Below are positions 55,458 to 62,000 of a stretch of DNA of 62,000 nt, one piece after another. The stretch's first letter is position 1. Every line of letters starts with the position of its first letter. The translations under genes and the position numbers were made by a program. Origin of the DNA: Neocallimastix lanati (nom. inval.) (lineage: Eukaryota; Neocallimastigomycota; Neocallimastigomycetes; Neocallimastigales; Neocallimastigaceae); contig JACVTC010000034.1 of NCBI GenBank assembly GCA_016946835.1, positions 855,001 through 917,000 of the forward strand. Direction: 5' to 3'. Under the pieces are notes generated by a model that saw only the letters and a list, made by a program, of their open reading frames with translations, made no database searches and had not been told where the DNA came from.

Positions 55458-56079
55458 TTGTTTTGCGAGGGATAAATATTAAAGTCTGAACAGAAATTGT
55501 TATGTAAGTTTACCTAAAAAAAACTTAACCCTTCAAATAAATTATAATTAAATTATTATATAAAATAGTTTTTCTTTATACTCATTGAAATCGTCTATAT
55601 TTTAAAAAAATCATTATTTTCACAAAACTATTAATAATTATTAGTGTATTTTAAAATAATTTTATACATTATGATTAAAGAATAATATAATATTCTATTA
55701 TTAATTATATTAATAATATTAATTTATATTTATTATTAATATTCTAGTCTTTTTTATCAATATTCAATATACTACTAGAAATAGAATAGTTTTTTATGTT
55801 TATATACATTTTTTTCTTATTAAGAAGTAAAAAAAAATTAGCGAATGTAAAAAAAAATTACAATAAAACAAATATTATCTTAAATATAAAATCTTTTTCT
55901 TCTTTTTATATTACATTTTTCTATCTTTTATAAATATATTTTAACTAATCAAAGTTTTAATATCATTTTCAATAATAGTAATAAAAAAAAATAATAATAA
56001 TTATAATAATAATCTTTATATATATATAAAAATTTTTTTATGAAAAATTGAATTAAAAATAATAATATAAAGTCAAAAA
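55458..56079 (-). repeat. tRNA unit 9 flank and spacer before copy 10
   Basis: Flank of copy 9 resumes (ATAAATATTAAAGTCTGAAC), with the conserved motif at 55486, then a spacer with the same internal deletion as the unit before copy 9. Confidence 0.85.
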
Positions 56080-56152
56080 TGCGAAATGTGAGGTTCAAAC
56101 TCACGACCTTAAGATTATGAGACTTACGCGCTGCCGACTGCGCCAACTTCGC
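56080..56152 (-). tRNA. tRNA-Met(CAU), elongator, copy 10 (T-loop variant)
   Basis: Same gene, but the T-loop reads TTTGAAC instead of TTCGAAC. The changed base is the C that is nearly invariant in tRNAs and in the internal B-box promoter. One acceptor pair is also altered. Transcription or function may be reduced, so it may be a decaying copy. LTR J lies 10 bp upstream. Confidence 0.8.
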
Positions 56153-56162
56153 TTTCTCGCTT

Positions 56163-56652
56163 TGAGAAATAAATAACAAAATTAATAAATCTTGAAAATT
56201 TATTATACATAAAATCAAAACTAACCTTAGCAAAGTTTAATAATAATTTAATAAAATAAAAAAATTAATTAATTAATTAATTAAAACAAATAAATTACAC
56301 TTAAAAATTACATTAATACTCAGATATGAAAGAAATATTATATATTTTTCAAAATAAAAATATTAAGATTAAATTTAAAATAAAATAATTAATTTTTATA
56401 ATTAGTTTTATAATAATTTTTATAATTAATTTTATAATTAAATAATATTTTTATAATAACAAATTAATTAATTTAAATAACAAAATATTTTTAATTATTT
56501 TTATAATAAACAAATTTATTTATTTTATTATTAAATATTTATTTTATTATTAATTTTATTACCTTTATTTTATTTAATTATTCTTTTTATTTATAAATTA
56601 TAAATAGTTTAATTTTAAAGAAAAATATAAATACTTGTAAATATTTCATGTA

Positions 56653-56684
<32 letters not shown>

Positions 56685-56916
56685 ATTTTATAATTTTAAT
56701 AATCACTTTTAAATTTTATAATGTTTAATAAATTTTAATAAAAGATTTATAAAATTAAATATTAGAAAACAAGTGTTCTAATAAACCAATTTTTAGTGTT
56801 ATTTTTAATAAAACATTTTTAATTCATAAATAACTTATACAGTTATTATTAAAATAAATAGAAATTATCACTTTTTAATTCTATATTAAAATTAAGATAA
56901 TTTCTAAAATTTATCA
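56163..56916 (+). repeat. LTR J (5' LTR of a further element)
   Basis: 754 bp, TGAGAAATAAATAAC...AATTTATCA, 10 bp upstream of tRNA copy 10. It has an ATATAAATACTTGTAAATAT promoter-like segment, as in LTR H. A primer site follows, so this is the left end of an element, not a solo LTR. Confidence 0.75.
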
Positions 56917-56917
56917 G

Positions 56918-56935
56918 TGGTCCTTCGAACCGGAG
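56918..56935 (+). other. Primer-binding site of element J
   Basis: TGGTCCTTCGAACCGGAG begins 1 bp after LTR J. It resembles TGGTCCTTCGA-type primer sites known from other LTR elements and differs from those of elements 1, 2 and F. Confidence 0.55.
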
Positions 56936-57175
56936 AGGCAGCTAACTTATTATTAATAAGTATTATTTATTAACACTAGAGTATGAACTAGTATAAAAAT
57001 TCATAATAATAAAATAAAGGATAAATAATATTTATTATATAATACTAATTAAAAATAAAAACTAGAGTATGAACTAGTATAAAAATTCATAATTTAAAAT
57101 TAAAAATAAAATATATATATATGTATATATATATAATAATATAATAATATAATAATAAATAAAAATAAATAAATT

Positions 57176-57218
<43 letters not shown>

Positions 57219-57617
57219 AGGGTTATATAGGTTTATAGTTTGTTAACAACACACTATTGGAACTAGATTCTAGGTTGAGTTAACATACTATAAATTAGAA
57301 TAGGTGAAAGAGAGTAGTAGATTTTTATTATAGAGAGTAGAGCACGTATAGAATAGAAAATTTATTAGGAGAATAGCATATTATTGTATCGATACTCTAA
57401 TTTAGAGAAGGCAAAACTTTACAATAATAGTGTGAAAACTAATAAAGAGAGTATATATAATACGTGGAGGTCGAAAATATAATAAAAAGGCTACGAAAAT
57501 TTTGTGCCACCTTATATATAACTCTGTTTCCTAAATATAATACTTTAAAGAAGATATACAAAAAAAAAAAAAAAAAAAAAAAAAATAACTTATTAAAGAA
57601 ACGTATAATAAGTGAAT
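56936..57617 (+). mobile_element. Interior fragment of element J
   Basis: Leader-like DNA without a frame. It contains a roughly 34-bp direct repeat (ACTAGAGTATGAACTAGTAT core, near 56983 and 57061), poly-A at 57180-57216 and about 57561-57586, and a less AT-rich segment (57225-57540). It is cut by element 3A at 57618. Confidence 0.5.
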
Positions 57618-58261
57618 TGTAACGGAGGTGCTTCTATTGTAAAGGCGGGATGAGATATAGAAACACAGAAAGGAGAAAACTCAATAGGTTTACACTATCT
57701 GTATAAATAATTCGTTTTATTAGAAATATTTTTTATTAATTATAAAATTTAAAATAATTATTAATATTAATCAACAAGGTAATATTTCGAATTACTTATA
57801 CGTTAATTATTATTAATAAAAGCACGAAGAAAAATATTTTCATTCGTGAAGTTCGCACTATTTATACTTTTAACGGAAAAACAGTTTTAACATGTAAAAA
57901 TAATTTTAAAGAAATATTTAGAAATATATTTGTAATAATTAATAATGTAAAGTTTCTAGAATATAGATTTTAATTGATGAAAATGAATCTTATCAAAAAA
58001 GAATAAAATAATTTATATAATAAGAATTTCTAAATTCATTTCGGTTGAATTACGAACCGAAAGAATCTTTAACTTTCTATAATTTTATACAGAAAGAATA
58101 TTCAAGAAGATATTATTAATAATTAATAAAATAATTAATAAAATAATTATTAATGCAAAATGGGTTGAGGTGTGAGTCGAACCCATGAAGTATTGGTCAT
58201 GGTCAGTATAACTAACCATTGAACCAAAGTTCTAATTTTACTAACTGAAGATTTCGTTACA
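57618..58261 (-). repeat. Element 3A LTR (3' LTR)
   Basis: 644 bp, TGTAACGGAGG...ATTTCGTTACA, near-identical to 59305-59949. It belongs to the minus-strand element whose integrase/chromodomain end lies at 58579-59302. It contains a tRNA-like segment near one end. Confidence 0.85.
58161..58233 (-). other. tRNA-like segment within the element 3 LTR
   Basis: On the minus strand TGGTTCAATGG fits a Pol III A box and GGTTCGACTC fits a B box, at the spacing of a 73-nt tRNA. The 5' and 3' acceptor strands do not pair and the anticodon stem is imperfect. So it is a tRNA relic or mimic rather than a working tRNA. A second copy is at 59849-59921. Confidence 0.4.
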
Positions 58262-58578
58262 TGGTCCGCCTCCAGGATTCGGATACCAGACGAATCTAAC
58301 AGTTAGGCATAACTTATACTAAAATTAAGCAAACTAAATTAAACTAAACTAAACTAAAATAAAATAAAATAAAAATAATAATTAACCATTTTATAGTACG
58401 AACTTTTTTGAATAAAATTACATGATATTAATAAAGTTACATGAATATAATATATAATAAGAATACATGAATATTAATAATATTTAATAATATAAAATAA
58501 TATTTAGTAATATTGATATTAATAAATTAATATAAGTTTGATATTAATAAAGTAAAGATTCATTTTCAAGTTTTAATT
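58262..58578 (-). other. Element 3A 3' UTR with hairpin and purine tract
   Basis: Between the integrase stop and the 3' LTR: AAACT repeats, then a hairpin (GATTCG 58276-58281 with CGAATC 58291-58296) and the purine-rich GGAGGCGGA (minus strand) next to the LTR. Confidence 0.6.
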
Positions 58579-59302
58579 TTAGTTATTATTGTTAAATTCT
58601 TTTAAGAGTTTGGGGCAATTTAAATTTTCTTCGGGTTCCCAAGATGCTTCAGATAAAGGATAACCTTTCCATTTAATAAGATATTGGGTTTTGCCATAAT
58701 GTTTTCTTTTATCAAGAATTTTTTCAACTTCGTATTCTTCTTCATTGTCAATAATTATCGGTGGTGGTGGTTCTTTCTTTCGTCCAAAGTGATCTTCATA
58801 AAATGGTTCAAGTTCAGAAACATGTATTACAGGATGGATTCTGATTTCTTTTGGTAAGTCTAACTTATATGAAACGGGAGAAATTTTCTTAATGATTTTA
58901 TATGGACCAAGTTTTCTGGGTTTAAGTTTTTTATTTCCATTATGAATTATAAGTGAACTATTAATCCACACTTTATCACCAGGCTTAAAATTTGGAGCTT
59001 CAACACGATGTTTGTTTGCGAATTCTTCTTGCTTTTTTCTTGCTTGTTGTAAATTTCCATTAAGTGTTTTGAATAATTCTGAAAGGTCTTTTGTAAATTC
59101 ATCAGCTCTAGGAATATCTGTACTGTTTGGAATTGATGGTGAATATCTTGGATTATATCCATAGTTTGCATAAAAAGGTGAGTGCTTAATTGATTCTTGA
59201 ATTGAATTATTATAACTGAATTCTGCTAGGAATAAAAAATTATACCAATCAGAACCTTTAAAGTTTGAATAACATCTTAAGTATTGTTCAATAACGGAGT
59301 TC
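58579..59302 (-). pseudogene. Element 3A integrase C-terminus with chromodomain, 5'-truncated
   Basis: About 240 codons run from the DDE-domain tail ([14 protein letters not shown]) through the integrase C-terminal region ([20 protein letters not shown]) to a chromodomain ([16 protein letters not shown]...YLIKWKGYP...SWEPEENL). The chromodomain should bind methylated histone tails and steer integration. Upstream the gene is cut at GTTCAC, where the LTR of element 3B begins; the frame continues about 17 codons into that LTR, an artefact of the junction. Missing: protease, RT, RNase H and the integrase catalytic core. Confidence 0.85.
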
Positions 59303-59304
59303 AC

Positions 59305-59949
59305 TGTAACGGAGGTGCTTCTATTGTAACGGCGGGACGGGGTATAGAAACACACAAAAGAAGAAAACTCAATAGGTTTACACTATCTGTATAAATAATT
59401 CGTTTTATTAGAAATATTTTTTATTAATTATAAAATTTAAAGTAATTATTAATATTAATCAACAAGGTAATATTTCGAATTACTTATACGTTAATTATTA
59501 TTAATAAAAGCACGAAGAAAAATATTTTCATTCGTGAAGTTCGCACTATTTATACTTTTAACGGAAAAACAGTTTTAACATGTAAAAATAATTTTAAAGA
59601 AATATTTAGAAATATGTTTGTAATAATTAATAATGTAAAGTTTCTAGAATATAGATTTTAATTGATGAAAATGAATCTTATCAAAAAAGAATAAAATAAT
59701 TTATATAATAAGAATTTCTAAATTCATTTCGGTTGAATTACGAACCGAAAGAATCTTTAACTTTCTATAATTTTATACAGAAAGAATATTCAAGAAGATA
59801 TTATTAATAATTAATAAAATAATTAATAAAATAATTATTTATGCAAAATGGGTTGAGGTGTGAGTCGAACCCATGAAGTATTGGTCATGGTCAATGTAAC
59901 TAACCATTGAACCAAAGTTCTAATTTTACTAACTGAAGATTTCGTTACA
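59305..59949 (-). repeat. Element 3B LTR (3' LTR)
   Basis: 645 bp, TGTAACGGAGG...TTTCGTTACA. Its outer end abuts the interrupted integrase of 3A. Confidence 0.85.
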
Positions 59950-60282
59950 TGGTCCGCCTCCAGGATTCGGATACCAGACGAATCTAACAGTTAGGCATAA
60001 CTTATACTAAAATTAAGCAAACTAAACTAAACTAAACTAAATTAAACTAAACTAAACTAAAATAAAATAAAATAAAAATAATAATTAACCATTTTATAGT
60101 ACGAACTTTTTTTGAATAAAATTACATGATATTAATAAAGTTACATGAATATAATATATAATAAGAATACATGAATATTAATAATATTTAATAATATAAA
60201 ATAATATTTAGTAATATTGATATTAATAAATTAATATAAGTTTGATATTAATAAAGTAAAGATTCATTTTCAAGTTTTAATT
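59950..60282 (-). other. Element 3B 3' UTR with hairpin and purine tract
   Basis: As in 3A: hairpin GATTCG 59964-59969 with CGAATC 59979-59984 and a purine tract beside the LTR. The AAACT repeat is longer than in 3A. Confidence 0.6.
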
Positions 60283-62000
60283 TTAGTTATTTTTGTTAAA
60301 TTCTTTTAAGAGTTTGGGGCAATTTAAATTTTCTTCGGGTTCCCAAGATGCTTCAGATAAAGGATAACCTTTCCATTTAATAAGATATTGGGTTTTGCCA
60401 TAATGTTTCCTTTTATCAAGAATTTTTTCAACTTCGTATTCTTCTTCATTGTCAATAATTATCGGTGGTGGTGGTTCTTTCTTTCGTCCAAAGTAATCTT
60501 CATAAAATGGTTCAAGTTCAGAAACATGTATTACAGGATGGATTCTGATTTCTTTTGGTAAGTCTAACTTATATGAAACGGGAGAAATTTTCTTAATGAT
60601 TTTATATGGACCAAGTTTTCTAGGTTTAAGTTTTTTATTTCCATTATGAATTATAAGTGAACTATTAATCCACACTTTATCACCAGGTTCAAAATTTGGA
60701 GCTTCAATACGATGTTTGTTTGCAAATTCTTCTTGCTTTTTTCTTGCTTGTTGTAAATTTCCATTAAGTGTTTTAAATAATTCTGAAAGGTCTTTTGTAA
60801 ATTCATCAGCTCTAGGAACATCTGTACTGTTTGGAATTGATGGTGAATATCTTGGATTATATCCATAGTTTGCATAAAAAGGTGAGTGCTTAATTGATTC
60901 TTGAATTGAATTATTATAACTGAATTCTGCTAGGAATAAAAAATTATACCAATCAGAACCTTTGAAGTTTGAATAACATCTTAAGTATTGTTCAATAACG
61001 GAGTTCACCCTCTCCGTTAAACCATTGGTTTGGTGATGGAAGGGAGAAGCAAGTTTTGTTGTAATATTGAAGGATTTACAAATAGCTGACCAAAATTTTG
61101 AAGTGAATTGAGTATCTTTATCGGAAAAAAAATCGGAGGGTGGTTTATGAATACGGAAGAGATCATTTATGGCTTTCTTGGGAACAAATAAAACAGAAGC
61201 AGCAGCTGGAGATTTAGATTTACTAATAAATTTTTTGTCTTCATTTTCTTTAATATATTTCTTCGAAGCTAGAGATTCTTTTTCAGTTAAGGGGTAGATT
61301 GGATCATAATGAAGTTTTTCATTTTGTTTGGGTTTAATCTCGCTATCAAAAGGACAATAAGGAGGTGATTCATTAGTGTATATTTCACTGAAAGTGTCTA
61401 TAAATGGAAGTAATTTTTTTGGTAATGATTTGCTTATTTTATTATTGATTTCTTCATTTTCATTTTTGTCATTTTGTTTAGTAGTATTTAAAGGAACATA
61501 AGAAGTAAAGGAGTTAGGGATGATTAAACAATTTTCAACGCAATAATTGGAATTAAATCTTAAGACTTTATTTTTGAAGTCAATATCAGGATTGTGAGTA
61601 GAAATCCATTCGAAACCTAAAATAGCACAATAAGAAGGAAGGTCAACCACATAGAATTGAGTTTTACATTTATGGTTTTTATAAGTGATGGAAATAGGAA
61701 GAGTTTTTCCAAGAATAGTTTGCTTTCCACCAATGCCAGATACCTTAGGGAAATTAGTTTTGGTTGAATACGGGATATGATTTTCTTTAACATAGTAGAT
61801 ATCCATTAAATTGATTTGAGAACCAGTATCGAGAAGAATTTTAGCAGTAGAATTTGTATTATCAATACTTAAAGAAAATTCGTAAATAGGAAGATTTGAG
61901 TCAGAAACTCTAGGTCTAGAAATAGGTTTTGATTCGGGATTAGAAACATAAGTGCTACTTGATGAAGGTTTATTTTTATTTTTATATTTATTTTTAAGTG
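60283..62000 (-). pseudogene. Element 3B Pol with in-frame internal deletion (protease, integrase tail, chromodomain)
   Basis: The frame is open from the window's right edge to the stop at 60283, so an apparent start at 61806 is not the true beginning. Domains: retropepsin with the canonical LLDTGS (61822-61830); a protease tail with ILGFEW; a linker and the start of RT (PIYPLTEKE...[15 protein letters not shown]). The text then jumps, near 61140-61180, to the integrase core ([24 protein letters not shown]). The C-terminal region and the same chromodomain as 3A follow. Most of RT, all of RNase H and the integrase zinc finger and first Asp are missing, so the product cannot replicate alone. 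The deletion kept the frame. Typical Ty3/gypsy chromovirus; different protease motif from elements 1 and 2. Confidence 0.87.

Larger units (their letters stand above)
18430..56160 (-). repeat. Tandem tRNA-Met(CAU) repeat array, invaded by retroelements
   Basis: Ten copies of one unit, all in the same orientation. Each has a 73-bp tRNA gene, a 5' flank containing a conserved 30-bp motif, and an AT-rich spacer with recurrent landmarks such as TATACTCATTGAA, ACTAGAAATAGAATAG and AAATTAGCGAATG. Uninterrupted periods are 778 bp (copies 1-2), 843 bp (2-3) and 798 bp (7-8). The other intervals are enlarged by insertions placed just upstream of a tRNA gene. Because even AT-rich spacer sequence is conserved, the units arose by recent duplication or gene conversion. 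Confidence 0.93.

Noticed and set aside
19927-56233. Repeated 60-94-aa minus-strand frames starting MAQSAARKSHNLKVV
   Set aside because: These are translations through the tRNA-Met gene and its A/T-rich flank. They recur because the tRNA unit recurs, and the tails are poly-Ile/Tyr/Lys.
58161-58233. Functional tRNA gene in the element 3 LTR
   Set aside because: A and B boxes fit, but the acceptor strands do not pair and the anticodon stem is imperfect. Kept only as a tRNA-like segment.

Overview
The window looks like nuclear DNA from an extremely AT-rich eukaryote. Non-coding DNA is almost pure A/T, with homopolymer runs, AAT/TAA microsatellites and low-complexity (Gln, Asn, Met, acidic) protein segments. 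Together with Ty3-type retrotransposons, a chromodomain integrase, a FLYWCH/MULE transposase and a long intronless coiled-coil gene, this best fits an anaerobic gut fungus (Neocallimastigomycota). That assignment is an inference from style; a dictyostelid-like amoeba is the main alternative.

Layout. 1-2.4 kb: a decayed Ty1/copia pol (+ strand), broken into islands by homopolymer and microsatellite expansions. 4.9-8.65 kb: one long host-type gene (minus strand, 1250 aa, coiled coil, function unknown). 8.7-18.4 kb: AT desert with a 40-bp satellite, a ~0.7 kb TTATTAT array, a TACTCTTT minisatellite and a perfect 21-bp inverted repeat. 18.4-56.2 kb: ten elongator tRNA-Met(CAU) genes, all on the minus strand, in repeat units of about 780-840 bp. 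56.2-62 kb: an LTR with its primer site at the last tRNA gene, then two near-identical, damaged copies of a chromodomain Ty3-type element (minus strand).

The tRNA units are a landing strip for LTR retroelements; seven of the ten are occupied. Two full-length Ty3-type elements (element 1, 20164-28172, 848-bp LTRs; element 2, 30799-38698, 559-bp LTRs) and LTRs H, I and J lie about 10-15 bp upstream of a tRNA 5' end, with 4-bp target duplications where these can be read. Three solo LTRs (A, B, C) lie 65-66 bp upstream at one common site, with 5-bp duplications. One tRNA unit (tRNA 9) carries a nested cluster of several LTR elements, including element F, which has LTRs, a tRNA-Pro-like primer site and a gag-only ORF. 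Solo LTR B is itself interrupted by a MULE with 9-bp duplications.

Elements 1 and 2 look complete at the reading-frame level. Gag with a CCHC knuckle is followed by a -1 frame Pol (protease, RT, RNase H, integrase). Both share a UUUAAAC slippery site, an 8-nt spacer and a small hairpin at the gag stop. Element 1 also has a 1.4 kb leader, rich in G+C for this window, with a string of five related hairpins that covary in their outer stems. The tRNA-array/retroelement relationship and this leader are the most novel parts of the window.
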